Positions 39,834 to 49,074 of a DNA stretch of 64,000 nt are shown piece by piece (within the stretch, counting starts at the first letter, position 1; each line of letters begins with the position of its first letter). Made by a program: the position numbers and the translations under genes. Location: contig NZ_BDBD01000019.1 in assembly GCF_001612805.1 (NCBI RefSeq), forward strand, positions 526,521 to 590,520. Reading direction: 5' to 3'. Under the pieces are notes generated by a model. It saw nothing but the letters and a program-made list of their open reading frames with translations. It had not been told where the DNA came from and did no database searches. The stretch is from Nocardia coubleae NBRC 108252 (GTDB taxonomy: Bacteria; Actinomycetota; Actinomycetes; Mycobacteriales; Mycobacteriaceae).

Positions 39834-42800
39834 ATGAGTACAACGCCACCGAAAGGCGCACCGGGCCACGGCGACCCGGACGATCAGTCACCCACCGGCG
39901 ACGCGGCGCCCGAACTCGCCCCGCGCCCCGAGCCCACCAGCCTCACCCAACGCCCGAAACCCGGCACACTCCCCGGCGGCTGGACGCTGCCACCCTCCAC
40001 CGAGGACGACGAAACCAAACCCCTCCCGAAACTTCCCCTCGGACAACCCCGTCCGAGCCCCACCGGCACGACCCCGGGTCCGCACGCAGCCGCACCCCAG
40101 GCGAGCCCGAACATCGCATCCGACCCGCATCACGAGGCGCCGGGAGCTGTTGTCGCGCAGTCGGCTTCGACGCGTGCAGGTTCCGAAGCAACGCCACCCC
40201 ACCGACCTACCCCGGAATCGGCAGCGACCGAGTTGAGTCATCGGCCTGTCGAGCCGGAGCCGTCCGAAACTCAGGCCGCCTCTGGGCCGGTGGAGCCGGA
40301 ATGGCCGGCCACGCAGGCAAGTACACGCCGCGAGCCCGCATCGAACAGCCCCGCCGAGCACCCGATAGGCGACGAACCTCCCGCGACTCAGGCGTCGACA
40401 AGGTCGCCCATGGGCAACCTTTCGGATACGCAGGCCGCACAGCAAACCGACCAGTTCAGCGCCGCCGAGCTGGGCGCCTATGCGGCTACCCAGGCGGCGG
40501 CACGCACTCCGATTCCCACGGAGTCTGCGGCGGCTAGGCAGGCAGCGGAACGCGCTGCCGAGCCCGGGGTTGCGGCTGCTGGGTCAGGGTCTGCGGCGGC
40601 TAGGCAGGCAGCAGAACGTATTGCCCCGCCTGCCGAGTCCGGGGCTGCGGCGGCTACCCAGGCGGCGGCACGCACTCCGATTCCCACCGAGCCTGCGGCG
40701 GCTAGGCAGGCAGCCGAACGCACTGCCCCGCCCGCCGAGTCCGGGGCTGCGGCTGCCACCCAGGCAGCCGAACGCACTGCCCCGCCCGCCGAGTCCGGGG
40801 CTGCGGCTGCTACGCAAGCGGCCGAACGCCCTACCGCGGCTGCCCAGTCGGGGGCTGCGGCCGCCACTCAGGCGGCGGAGCGTGCTGCTGTTCCTGCGGA
40901 CACGGAGTCCGGGGCGACGGTGCGGTCGGGGCGGAGTGTGCGGACGGCGCGGTCTCGGCCGACGCGGCGGTTGGGGGCCGGGTTGGTGCCGATCCCGACC
41001 GTGACGCCGGCTGATCCACGGGATGCGGTGCTCACCGATCCCGTGGTGTCGGAGGGGCGGCGGTTCTGCTGGCGGTGTGGGGATCCGGTGGGGCGGTCGA
41101 CGCCGGCGCGGGCCGCGTCGAGCAGTGGCGAGTGCCAGACCTGTGGTGCCGCTTATGATTTCCGGCCGTCGCTGCACGAGGGCGATATGGTGGGCGGGCA
41201 GTACGAGATCCAGGGTTGCCTCGCGCACGGCGGGCTCGGCTGGATCTACCTGGCGATCGACCGCAATGTCAGCGACCGGTGGGTGGTGCTCAAGGGTTTG
41301 CTGCACGCGGGCGACGCCGAAGCGCAGGCCGTGGCGGTGGCCGAACGGCAGTTCCTGGCCGAGGTGGCGCATCCGAGCATCGTCAAGATCCACAACTTCG
41401 TCGAACACACCGCCGGTGACGGGTCGAGTATCGGCTACATCGTCATGGAGTACGTGGGCGGAAAGTCGTTGCGCGACATCCTCGATGCCCGCCCGCACGG
41501 TGAACGGATGCCGGTGGCCGAAGCCATCGCCTATGTGCTCGAGGTGCTGCCCGCGCTCGAACACCTGCATTCGATCGGGCTCACCTACAACGACCTCAAG
41601 CCCGACAATGTGATGGTCACCGAGGACCAGGTGAAACTCATCGACCTCGGCGCCGTGGCAACGATCGAAGCCTACGGAAACCTGTACGGCACCAAAGGTT
41701 TCCAGGCGCCTGAGATCGCCAGGACCGGACCGACACCAGCCTCCGATGTGTACACGGTCGGCCGCACTCTCGCCGCCCTCACCCTGCACCTGCCGAGCGA
41801 GCACGGCCGCTACCTCGACGGGCTCCCCGAGCCCGCCGCCGAACCCGTGCTCGCCCGCTACGAGTTCTTCCACCGTTTCCTGCTCACCGCCACCGACCCC
41901 GATCCGGACCGGCGCTTCCCTTCGGCGCGTGCGATGTCGGCACAGCTGGCCGGGGTTCTGCGCGAGATTCTCGCCCAGGACACCGACACCGAACATCCCC
42001 AGCTGTCCACAGTGTTCAGTCCACAGCGCACCAGTTTCGGCACCGAGGAACTCATCAGCCAGACCGATGCCTATCTCGACGGCGTCGGCCGCTCTCCGCT
42101 GATGGACTCGGGCGAAGTGGTCGCGGCCCTGCCGATTCCGCTGATCGACCCGGCGGACCCGGCCGCTCCCCTGCTGGCCGCCACCGCCAATCCCGAGCCC
42201 GAGCGCGTCCTGGAAGCCCTGCACGACGCCCGCGAACGCGCCGAGGCCGACCCGGACAACGCACCGGAAACCCTGGCGAACGAACTCCTCTTCGCCGAGG
42301 CCCGCGCCCGGCTGGAGCTCGGCGAATCGGCCGCCGTGCTGCATCTGCTCGAGCGGGTGCCGAACGATACTGATTGGCGCGCGGACTGGTTCGCCGGTCA
42401 GGCGCATCTGCTGGAGCTCGACTACGAGGCCGCGTTCGACTCGTTCGAGGCGGTTCTTCGCGTGCTCCCCGGTGAGATCGCCCCCAAGCTGGCACTCGCC
42501 GCGACGGCGGAACTCATTCTGCAACACTGGGTTTCCCCGGAACCCGAACAGTGGCGCGCTTTCGCGGAACGCTATTACGACACCGTATGGCGTACCGACC
42601 GCGCCGTGGTGAGCGCCGCCTTCGGCCTGGCCAGGCAGCTGGCCGTGGCGGGCCGGGTGGGTGAGGCCGTGCACGCCCTCGACGACGTTCCGGCCGCATC
42701 GCGCCACTTCACCACCGCCCAGACGACGGCGATCCTGTTGCTGCTCACCAGCGCTCCCGTCGCCGACCTGGACGAGCAGGTGCTGCGCCTGGCCGCGTCC

Positions 42801-43064
42801 CGCGCCCAGTCCGTGCCGCCCGGCGAACACCGCGCCACCCTCATGCGCACCCTGGTGCAGGGCACCGCCCTGGCCTGGCTCCAGGCGGGCAATTCACCGA
42901 AACGCAAGGACGCCAAGCTGTTCGGTCGCCCGTTCGACGAACGTGACCTGCGCGACGGCACCGAAACCGGCCTGCGCGCCCTGGCCCGCAACGCCGCCGA
43001 TCGCACCCACCGCTACGCGCTGATCGACCTGGCCAACTCGCTACGCGCCAAGACCTGGTTCTGA
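39834..43064 (+). CDS. pknG: Serine/threonine kinase PknG with long TQA-repeat N-terminus
   Basis: 1076 residues against about 750 in M. tuberculosis. Core order: rubredoxin-like metal site (Cys412, Cys415, Cys434, Cys437), kinase domain (ATP lysine Lys487 in VVLKGL; catalytic Asp587 in NDLKPDN; IDLGAVA in place of DFG), and a C-terminal TPR-rich domain. PknG phosphorylates the FHA protein GarA to control 2-oxoglutarate metabolism in response to GlnH/GlnX. The extra mass is a proline/alanine-rich N-terminus of over 400 residues; from about residue 140 to 360 it carries nine TQA motifs and three ARQA variants in repeats such as AATQAAERTAPPAESGA. ATG 39834; coupled to glnH. Confidence 0.93.
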   Translation: MSTTPPKGAPGHGDPDDQSPTGDAAPELAPRPEPTSLTQRPKPGTLPGGWTLPPSTEDDETKPLPKLPLGQPRPSPTGTTPGPHAAAPQASPNIASDPHHEAPGAVVAQSASTRAGSEATPPHRPTPESAATELSHRPVEPEPSETQAASGPVEPEWPATQASTRREPASNSPAEHPIGDEPPATQASTRSPMGNLSDTQAAQQTDQFSAAELGAYAATQAAARTPIPTESAAARQAAERAAEPGVAAAGSGSAAARQAAERIAPPAESGAAAATQAAARTPIPTEPAAARQAAERTAPPAESGAAAATQAAERTAPPAESGAAAATQAAERPTAAAQSGAAAATQAAERAAVPADTESGATVRSGRSVRTARSRPTRRLGAGLVPIPTVTPADPRDAVLTDPVVSEGRRFCWRCGDPVGRSTPARAASSSGECQTCGAAYDFRPSLHEGDMVGGQYEIQGCLAHGGLGWIYLAIDRNVSDRWVVLKGLLHAGDAEAQAVAVAERQFLAEVAHPSIVKIHNFVEHTAGDGSSIGYIVMEYVGGKSLRDILDARPHGERMPVAEAIAYVLEVLPALEHLHSIGLTYNDLKPDNVMVTEDQVKLIDLGAVATIEAYGNLYGTKGFQAPEIARTGPTPASDVYTVGRTLAALTLHLPSEHGRYLDGLPEPAAEPVLARYEFFHRFLLTATDPDPDRRFPSARAMSAQLAGVLREILAQDTDTEHPQLSTVFSPQRTSFGTEELISQTDAYLDGVGRSPLMDSGEVVAALPIPLIDPADPAAPLLAATANPEPERVLEALHDARERAEADPDNAPETLANELLFAEARARLELGESAAVLHLLERVPNDTDWRADWFAGQAHLLELDYEAAFDSFEAVLRVLPGEIAPKLALAATAELILQHWVSPEPEQWRAFAERYYDTVWRTDRAVVSAAFGLARQLAVAGRVGEAVHALDDVPAASRHFTTAQTTAILLLLTSAPVADLDEQVLRLAASRAQSVPPGEHRATLMRTLVQGTALAWLQAGNSPKRKDAKLFGRPFDERDLRDGTETGLRALARNAADRTHRYALIDLANSLRAKTWF
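40260..40910 (+). repeat. TQA-motif repeat region inside pknG
   Basis: Imperfect in-frame repeats in the pknG 5' half. The best-preserved part, 40487-40890, has DNA units of about 51-57 bases containing GCCGAGTCCGGGGCTGCGG. The reading frame is intact throughout. The encoded pattern is ATQAAER followed by a proline or alanine linker. Confidence 0.85.
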
Positions 43065-43212
43065 TCTTCGGCGGTCGGTCTCTTCGCGGGCCGGAACGCC
43101 CGAGCCGACCACCGCAGGCCCACGAAGGCCGTGTCAGCCACGAATAGCCGTACGCGCACATCGCACTACACCCCGCGGCCGACGGAGCCGGCCAAACGGC
43201 TCGTCGGTGCCG

Positions 43213-43239
43213 GACCCCGGTCGTTACGCGACCGGGGTC
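43213..43239. terminator. Bidirectional terminator between pknG and ackA
   Basis: GACCCCGGTCG (43213-43223) and CGACCGGGGTC (43229-43239) form a perfect 11-bp stem with a 5-base loop. It begins one base after the ackA stop and lies 149 bases after the pknG stop, between convergent genes. No long T-tract. Confidence 0.7.
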
Positions 43240-43240
43240 T

Positions 43241-44434
43241 TCAGGCGGTCAAGCTGTGGGCGGCCCGGGCGATGGCGAGTTCTTCGTTGGTGGGGACCAC
43301 CAAGACCTCGACCGGGGAGAATTCCGGCGAGATGCGGCGGACTCCTGGCGTCCGGGTTTCGTTGCGGCCCGGATCGACCTCGATACCCAGGCCCGACAGC
43401 CCGGCGAGGGTGTCCGCGCGCACGTTCGCGGCGTTCTCGCCGACACCCGCGGTGAAGACGATGACATCCACCGAGCCGAGCTCCACCAGGTACGCGCCAA
43501 GGTAGCGGCGCAGGCGGTGGATGTAGACGTCATAAGCCAGTTTCGCTGCGGCGTCTCCCTTTTCGACCAGCTCGCCCAGCTCCCGGAAGTCGTTGACCCC
43601 CGACAGCCCCTTGAGCCCGGAATCGCGGTTGAGCAGCTGCTCCACCTGCGCGAGATCCAGATCGGCCACGCGCACCAGGTGCGGCACGATGCCGGGATCG
43701 AGGTCGCCGGGGCGAGTGCCCATCACCAGGCCCTCGAGCGGTGTCATCCCCATGGTCGTGTCCACCGCGACGCCACCCCGGATGGCCGACGCGGACGCAC
43801 CGTTGCCCAGGTGGAAGACGATCTGGTTCAGCTCCGTGTAGTCGCGACCGAGGAACTCGGCGGCCTTCTCCGACACGTACTGATGCGAGGTGCCGTGGAA
43901 CCCGTACTTGCGAATGCCGTGCGCTGCGGCGACTTTCGCGTCGATCGCGTAGGTCTTGGCGGCATCGGGCAGCCCGTGGAAGAACGCGGTGTCGAAAACG
44001 GCGACCTGGGGAATGCCGGGCAGCAACTCCCGTGTCGACTCGATACCGACGGCATTGGCCGGGTTGTGCAGCGGCGCTAGCTCAGACAGGTCCCGGATGG
44101 TGGTGAGCACGTCGTCGGTGACGATCGTCGGCTCCCAGAACACCTCGCCGCCGTGCACCACCCGGTGCCCGACCGCCCCGACACCGACGGTGGTCAGGTC
44201 GATGCCGGTCTCCTGGAACATCTCGAAGGCCTGCCGCAGCCCGTCACGATGATCGGCGATCGGCCCCTCGTGCACCAGTTTTCGCCCACCGCACTGGTGC
44301 ACGATGCGCCCACCGTGCGCCTCACCGATCTTCTCGGCCAGCCCGGAGGCGACCACCTCACCCGAATCCGCGTGCAGCAGCTGGTATTTGATCGACGACG
44401 ACCCGGAGTTCAGCACCAGGACCAGGTCACTCAC
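43241..44434 (-). CDS. ackA: Acetate kinase AckA
   Basis: 397 residues of the acetate/sugar kinase fold; interconverts acetate plus ATP and acetyl phosphate. Motifs: LVLNSGSSSIKYQLL, GHRVVHGGEVF, FDTAFFHGLPDAAKTYAID, YGFHGTSHQYVSE, VFHLGNGASASAI, DTTMGMTPLEGLVMGTRPGDLDPG, and the C-terminal VFTAGVGENAANVR. GTG 44434 overlaps the pta stop as GTGA, so they are coupled, the same arrangement as in M. tuberculosis. Confidence 0.96.
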   Translation of the reverse strand: MSDLVLVLNSGSSSIKYQLLHADSGEVVASGLAEKIGEAHGGRIVHQCGGRKLVHEGPIADHRDGLRQAFEMFQETGIDLTTVGVGAVGHRVVHGGEVFWEPTIVTDDVLTTIRDLSELAPLHNPANAVGIESTRELLPGIPQVAVFDTAFFHGLPDAAKTYAIDAKVAAAHGIRKYGFHGTSHQYVSEKAAEFLGRDYTELNQIVFHLGNGASASAIRGGVAVDTTMGMTPLEGLVMGTRPGDLDPGIVPHLVRVADLDLAQVEQLLNRDSGLKGLSGVNDFRELGELVEKGDAAAKLAYDVYIHRLRRYLGAYLVELGSVDVIVFTAGVGENAANVRADTLAGLSGLGIEVDPGRNETRTPGVRRISPEFSPVEVLVVPTNEELAIARAAHSLTA

Positions 44435-46509
44435 TTCGCGTCTCCCTGCGCTTGAATGGCGGTGATCGCCACGGTATTGACGATGTCGGCCACCAGGGCG
44501 CCGCGCGACAGATCGTTGACCGGCTTGCGCAGACCCTGCAGCACCGGCCCGATGGCGACGGCACCGGCGCTGCGCTGCACCGCCTTGTAGGTGTTGTTGC
44601 CGGTGTTGAGGTCGGGGAAGACGAAAACCGTTGCCTTGCCCGCGACATCGGAGTCGGGCATCTTCGCGCTCGCCACCGCGGGCTCGATCGCCGCGTCGTA
44701 CTGGATCGGCCCCTCGACCGGCAGTTCCGGTGCGCGCTCACGCACGAATTCGGTTGCGGCACGAACCTTGTCGACATCGGCACCAGTTCCCGAGGCACCC
44801 GTCGAGTACGACAGCATCGCCACCCGTGGCTCGATCCCGAACCGGGCCGCCGTCGCCGCCGAGGACACCGCGATATCGGCCAACTGCTCGGAGGTGGGGT
44901 CAGGCACGACGGCGCAGTCGCCGTAGGCGAGCACCCGGTCGGCCAAACACATCAGGAACACACTCGACACCGTGGAGACGCCGGGGGTGGTCTTGATGAT
45001 CTCGAACGACGGCCGGATGGTGTGCGCCGTGGTGTGCGCGGCGCCGGAGACCATGCCGTCGGCGATTCCCTTGTAGACCATCATGGTGCCGAAATACGAG
45101 ATGTCGGCCATGGTTTCGCGGGCCCGCTCCAGCGTCATGCCCTTGTGTTTGCGCAATTCGGTGTACTCGGCGGCGAATTCGTCGAGATAGCCGGAGGTGC
45201 GCGGGTCGAGTACTTGGGCGGCGGCGATGTCGACACCGAGTTCCGCGGCGCGGGAACGCACGGCGGCCTCGTCGCCGAGGATCGTCAGGTCGGCGATCTT
45301 GCGCTGTAGAACCCGACCCGCGGCGCGCAGGATGCGGTCGTCGTCGCCTTCGGGCAGCACGATGCGTTTGCGATCTGAGCGGGCACGCTCGATCAGGCGG
45401 TACTCGAACATCTGCGGGGTGACCACCGTCGACGACGGCACCTGGATGCGTTCGAGCAGGGCCGACGCGTCGACGCGCTGTTCCATCAGCGCGAGCGCGG
45501 TGTCGACCTTGAGCGGGCTGCCCGCCCACATGCGGCCACGGGTGCGGTGCACCGCGCTGGCGGTGTCGTATGTGCCGAGTTCGGTGGTAAGGATCGGCAG
45601 CTTGGGCTGCAGACCCTCCATCAGCCGTGCGATGGCCGGGTGCGGGCGGATGCCACCGTTCATGATGACTCCGGCCAGCGACGGAAAGCCCGCCGCCTCA
45701 TGGGCATTCATCACGCCGAGCAGCACGTCGGAGCGGTCGCCGGGGGCGATCACGACCACGCCGTCGGAGAGCCGTTCGAGGATGTGCTCGGCCGTCATGC
45801 CGCCGACCATGATGCGCAGCGCCTCACGCTGCAGCAATTCCGGGTCGCCGCTGTAGATTTCGCCGTCGATGGCCTCGCACAGTTCACCCATGGTCGGCGC
45901 CATCAGCAGCGGCACCTCCGGCAGCCCCCACGACGGCACGTCGAAATCGGCCAGGGCGGCACAGATCCCGTCCATCCCGTCGGGATCGCAGCGGTTGGCG
46001 ATCACCGCGACCAGTTGCGCGTGCTCGCCGGCGAGTTCGCTCTCACAGAGCTCTACGAGCTGCTTCACCTCGGCGGGTGTGCGTTCGGCGCCGCGCACCA
46101 CGAGCAGCACCGGGGCGCCGAGGTTCACGGCGATGCGGGCGTTGTAGCGCAGTTCGCTGGGGCTGGCCACATCGGTGTAGTCGCTGCCGACGATCACCAC
46201 CGCGTCGCACGCCTTGGCCACATCGTGGAACCGCATCACGATCTCGCTGATGGCGGCGTCGGGATCGCGGTGCACGTCCTCGTAGCTCACGCCGACGGCC
46301 TGCTCGTAGCTGATGTCGGCGGTGCTGTGCTCGAGCAGCAGCTCGAGGATGTAGTCGGGTGCGGTGGCCGAGCGGGTGATCGGCCGGAACACGCCGACCC
46401 GCGCCGTCGTGGCGCACAACATCTGCAGGACACCGAGGGCGACCGTTGACTTTCCGGTGTCGCCCTCGGGCGAGGCGATGTACACGGTGGACGGCGCTGG
46501 TTCGACCAT
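44431..46509 (-). CDS. pta: Phosphate acetyltransferase Pta, long form
   Basis: 692 residues in three parts: an N-terminal BioD-like P-loop domain (EGDTGKST near residue 14), a middle DRTGG domain, and the C-terminal catalytic domain of about 320 residues (DRKRIVLPEGDDDRILRAA, SYFGTMMVYKGIADGMVSGAAHTTAHTIRP, PVLQGLRKPVNDLSRG). Moves the acetyl group between CoA and phosphate for AckA. ATG 46509 has TAAGCT (46522-46517) seven bases before it, so the message is probably leaderless. It is divergent from the Ddn-like gene with a 73-base gap. Confidence 0.95.
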   Translation of the reverse strand: MVEPAPSTVYIASPEGDTGKSTVALGVLQMLCATTARVGVFRPITRSATAPDYILELLLEHSTADISYEQAVGVSYEDVHRDPDAAISEIVMRFHDVAKACDAVVIVGSDYTDVASPSELRYNARIAVNLGAPVLLVVRGAERTPAEVKQLVELCESELAGEHAQLVAVIANRCDPDGMDGICAALADFDVPSWGLPEVPLLMAPTMGELCEAIDGEIYSGDPELLQREALRIMVGGMTAEHILERLSDGVVVIAPGDRSDVLLGVMNAHEAAGFPSLAGVIMNGGIRPHPAIARLMEGLQPKLPILTTELGTYDTASAVHRTRGRMWAGSPLKVDTALALMEQRVDASALLERIQVPSSTVVTPQMFEYRLIERARSDRKRIVLPEGDDDRILRAAGRVLQRKIADLTILGDEAAVRSRAAELGVDIAAAQVLDPRTSGYLDEFAAEYTELRKHKGMTLERARETMADISYFGTMMVYKGIADGMVSGAAHTTAHTIRPSFEIIKTTPGVSTVSSVFLMCLADRVLAYGDCAVVPDPTSEQLADIAVSSAATAARFGIEPRVAMLSYSTGASGTGADVDKVRAATEFVRERAPELPVEGPIQYDAAIEPAVASAKMPDSDVAGKATVFVFPDLNTGNNTYKAVQRSAGAVAIGPVLQGLRKPVNDLSRGALVADIVNTVAITAIQAQGDAK

Positions 46510-46570
46510 GCCCGCGAGCTTAGTTAATCGGCGGCGATCCGGGGGTTCGGTGTGGCGCGATCCTCGCGGT

Positions 46571-46582
46571 TACAGTCGGCCC
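46571..46582 (+). promoter_or_regulatory. -10 hexamer placed for a leaderless start
   Basis: TACAGT at 46571-46576 is six bases before the ATG at 46583. The divergent pta gene has the same arrangement on the other strand. Confidence 0.45.
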
Positions 46583-47089
46583 ATGACACCGCAGTTCCCG
46601 GATCGACTCTGGGGTTCACGCACGAACCTGCTCTCCCGCGCCGCCAACCGTTTCGCCGCGACAAAGCCGGGTTCCCTGCTGATCCGCACCCTGACCCCAC
46701 TCGACCGGGCCGTGCTCGAACGCACCGACGCCAAGTACACCGTGCTCGGCCCGATCGGCGCCCCGGTGATCCTGCTGACCACCATCGGCCGCAAATCCGG
46801 GCAGCCGCGCACCCAGCCGCTGCTCTACGTCCACGACGGCGACACCCTCTACGTGGTCGGCTCCAACTTCGGCCAGGCCAAACACCCCGCCTGGACCGTC
46901 AACCTCCTCGCGAACCCGCAAGCCACCGTCGCCATCGCGGGCGAACGCATTCCGGTGACGGCCACCCTCGTCCCCGACGCGGACAAAGAGGCCATCTTCG
47001 CCCGCTTCGTCGAGATCACCGGCGCCTACGCCGCCTACCGCGACCGCACCACCCGCGACCTGCGCATCTTCGCCCTCCGCCGGGCCTGA
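46583..47089 (+). CDS. F420-dependent (deazaflavin) reductase, Ddn/FDOR-A-like
   Basis: 168 residues of the split-barrel nitroreductase family (DUF385). The diagnostic block is VILLTTIGRKSGQPRTQPLLYVHDGDTLYVVGSNFGQAKHPAWTVNLLANP. Members use F420H2 to reduce quinones, nitro-compounds or other substrates. It ends 15 bases from the convergent fgd gene, which makes F420H2, so the two may work together. Substrate unknown. Confidence 0.88.
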   Translation: MTPQFPDRLWGSRTNLLSRAANRFAATKPGSLLIRTLTPLDRAVLERTDAKYTVLGPIGAPVILLTTIGRKSGQPRTQPLLYVHDGDTLYVVGSNFGQAKHPAWTVNLLANPQATVAIAGERIPVTATLVPDADKEAIFARFVEITGAYAAYRDRTTRDLRIFALRRA

Positions 47090-47104
47090 CCCGGACGCTC
47101 GAGC

Positions 47105-48115
47105 TCAGCCCAGGGCGCGCAGGCGGGGGGCCAGATCGCGCTTGAAGAGGTCGAGGAAGCGGAGCTGGTCGTGGCCGGGAGCGTGGAAGACCAGGTGGTT
47201 GAGGCCCGCGTCGAGGTAGGGCTTGATCTGGGCGACGGCCTCGTCGGGGTCGCTGGCGACGATCCAGCGCTTGGCGACCTGTTCGATGGGCAGCGCGTCG
47301 GCGGCGGCTTCCATTTCGATCGGGTCGGTGATGTCGTGCTTCTGTTCGGGGGTCAACGACAGCGGTGCCCAGAAACGCGTGTTCTCCAGGGCGAGATCGG
47401 GATCGGTGTCGTAGGAGATCTTGATCTCGATCATCTTGTCGATCGCCGACAGGTCGCGTTCGGCCTTGGCCGCGCCCTCGGCGACGGCGGGCAGCAGCTT
47501 CTCGGTGTAGAGGTCCATGCCCTTGCCGGAGGTGCAGATGAAACCATCACCCGCGCGGCCCGCGTACCGGGCGACCACCGGGCCACCGGCCGCGATGTAG
47601 ACGGGGATGCCGTCCTTGGGCACGTCGTAGATCGAGGCGCCGACGGTGTGGTAGTACTCGCCGTCGAAATCGACCCGGTCGCCGAGCCACAGTTCGCGCA
47701 TCAGTCGCACGGCCTCACGCAGCCGGGCGAAACGCTCCTTGAAGTCGGGCCATTCGCCCTTGTACCCGGTGGCGATCTCGTTGAGCGCCTCGCCGGTACC
47801 GACACCGAGCATCACCCGGCCCGGGTACAGGCAGCCGAAAGTGGCGAAAGCCTGCGCGATCACCGCCGGGTTGTAGCGGAAGGTCGGGGTGAGCACCGAG
47901 GTGCCGAGCATGATGCGCTCGGTGCGCTCGCCCGCGGCCGCGAGCCAGGCCAGCGAGAACGGTGCGTGTCCGCCGTTGTGCCGCCACGGCTGGAAGTGGT
48001 CGCTCACGGTGGCGCTGTCGAGGCCGTGCTGTTCGGCGGCCACCGCCAACTCGACCAGCTCTCGTGGTCCGAACTGCTCCGCCGACGCCTTGTACCCGAG
48101 CTTGAGATCGACCAT
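47105..48115 (-). CDS. fgd: F420-dependent glucose-6-phosphate dehydrogenase
   Basis: 336 residues, bacterial luciferase-like TIM barrel. It oxidises glucose 6-phosphate and reduces F420. Signature parts: LKLGYKASAEQFGPRELVELAVAAEQHG, ATVSDHFQPWRHNGGHAPFSLAWL, LGTSVLTPTFRYNPAVIAQAFAT and LGVGTGEALNEIATG. Length equals M. tuberculosis FGD1, which decides the ATG 48115 (MVDLKLGYK) over the GTG at 48124; AGGAG lies 8 bases before that ATG. This is the main F420H2 source in mycobacteria and nocardiae. Confidence 0.95.
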   Translation of the reverse strand: MVDLKLGYKASAEQFGPRELVELAVAAEQHGLDSATVSDHFQPWRHNGGHAPFSLAWLAAAGERTERIMLGTSVLTPTFRYNPAVIAQAFATFGCLYPGRVMLGVGTGEALNEIATGYKGEWPDFKERFARLREAVRLMRELWLGDRVDFDGEYYHTVGASIYDVPKDGIPVYIAAGGPVVARYAGRAGDGFICTSGKGMDLYTEKLLPAVAEGAAKAERDLSAIDKMIEIKISYDTDPDLALENTRFWAPLSLTPEQKHDITDPIEMEAAADALPIEQVAKRWIVASDPDEAVAQIKPYLDAGLNHLVFHAPGHDQLRFLDLFKRDLAPRLRALG

Positions 48116-48233
48116 TCCAGCCACTCCTATTCCTCCGCTGACCGCTGCTTCCTCGACACTAGCGTGCGGCCCGCGATCCGCACCGTCGCCGTTTCGTCTC
48201 CCACTGCGCCCGGTTTTAGCGGATGATTAGCTG

Positions 48234-49037
48234 GTGACCGCCAAGGATGACCAGATCTTGTCGTATCTGACCGATATGGACGGCGTGCTGGTGCACGAGG
48301 ATCAGCTGATCCCCGGTGCCGACGAGTTCCTCGCCGAGCTGCGCGAGAACGAGATCCCGTTCCTCGTGCTGACCAACAATTCGATCCGGACCCCGCGCGA
48401 TCTGCAGGCCCGGCTGCGCCACACCGGCCTCGACATCCCGGAGGAGTCGATCTGGACCTCGGCGCTGGCGACGGCGACCTTCCTCGACGACCAGCGCCCC
48501 AACGGCACCGCGTACGTGGTCGGCGAATCGGGGCTCACCACGGCGCTGCACGAGATCGGCTACGTGCTCACCGACAGCGACCCCGACTACGTGGTGCTCG
48601 GCGAGACCCGCACCTACTCGTTCGAGGCCATCACCACCGCGATCCGCCTGGTCGACCGTGGTGCGAAGTTCATCGCCACCAACCCCGACGCCACCGGCCC
48701 CTCCCGCGACGGCGTGCTGCCCGCCACGGGTTCGGTCGCCGCCCTGATCACCCGGGCCACCGGCAAGGACCCCTACTACGTCGGCAAACCGAACCCGTTG
48801 ATGATGCGTTCGGCACTGCGGCGCATCGGCGCGCACTCCCAGTCGACGGTGATGATCGGCGACCGGATGGACACCGATGTGATCGCGGGTCTCGAGGCGG
48901 GCATGCGGACGGTCCTGGTCACCTCGGGTATCTCCACCAAGTCTTCGGTCGAGAAGTACCCCTTCCGGCCGACGCTTGTCGTGGATTCGATCGCCGACCT
49001 GCTCAATCGCACCCGGACCCCGTTCGTGGAACTCTGA
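48234..49037 (+). CDS. HAD-IIA family phosphatase (NagD-like)
   Basis: 267 residues. Motif I DMDGVLV (nucleophile Asp near residue 15), motif II LTNNS, and motif III/IV GKPNPLM with VMIGDRMDTDVIAGLEAGMRTVLVTSG. The C2-type cap lies between. Class members remove phosphate from sugar phosphates, nucleotides or metabolite by-products. Starts with GTG at 48234; divergent from fgd. Confidence 0.88.
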   Translation: MTAKDDQILSYLTDMDGVLVHEDQLIPGADEFLAELRENEIPFLVLTNNSIRTPRDLQARLRHTGLDIPEESIWTSALATATFLDDQRPNGTAYVVGESGLTTALHEIGYVLTDSDPDYVVLGETRTYSFEAITTAIRLVDRGAKFIATNPDATGPSRDGVLPATGSVAALITRATGKDPYYVGKPNPLMMRSALRRIGAHSQSTVMIGDRMDTDVIAGLEAGMRTVLVTSGISTKSSVEKYPFRPTLVVDSIADLLNRTRTPFVEL

Positions 49038-49074
49038 CGGGCCCGACGCCCTGGCCGCCTGCACGCGGGCGATC

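Noticed and set aside
40584..42830. Long open frame antisense to pknG (748 codons)
   Set aside because: Same strand-shadow effect; pknG carries all kinase and TPR motifs, and the antisense product has no recognisable domain.
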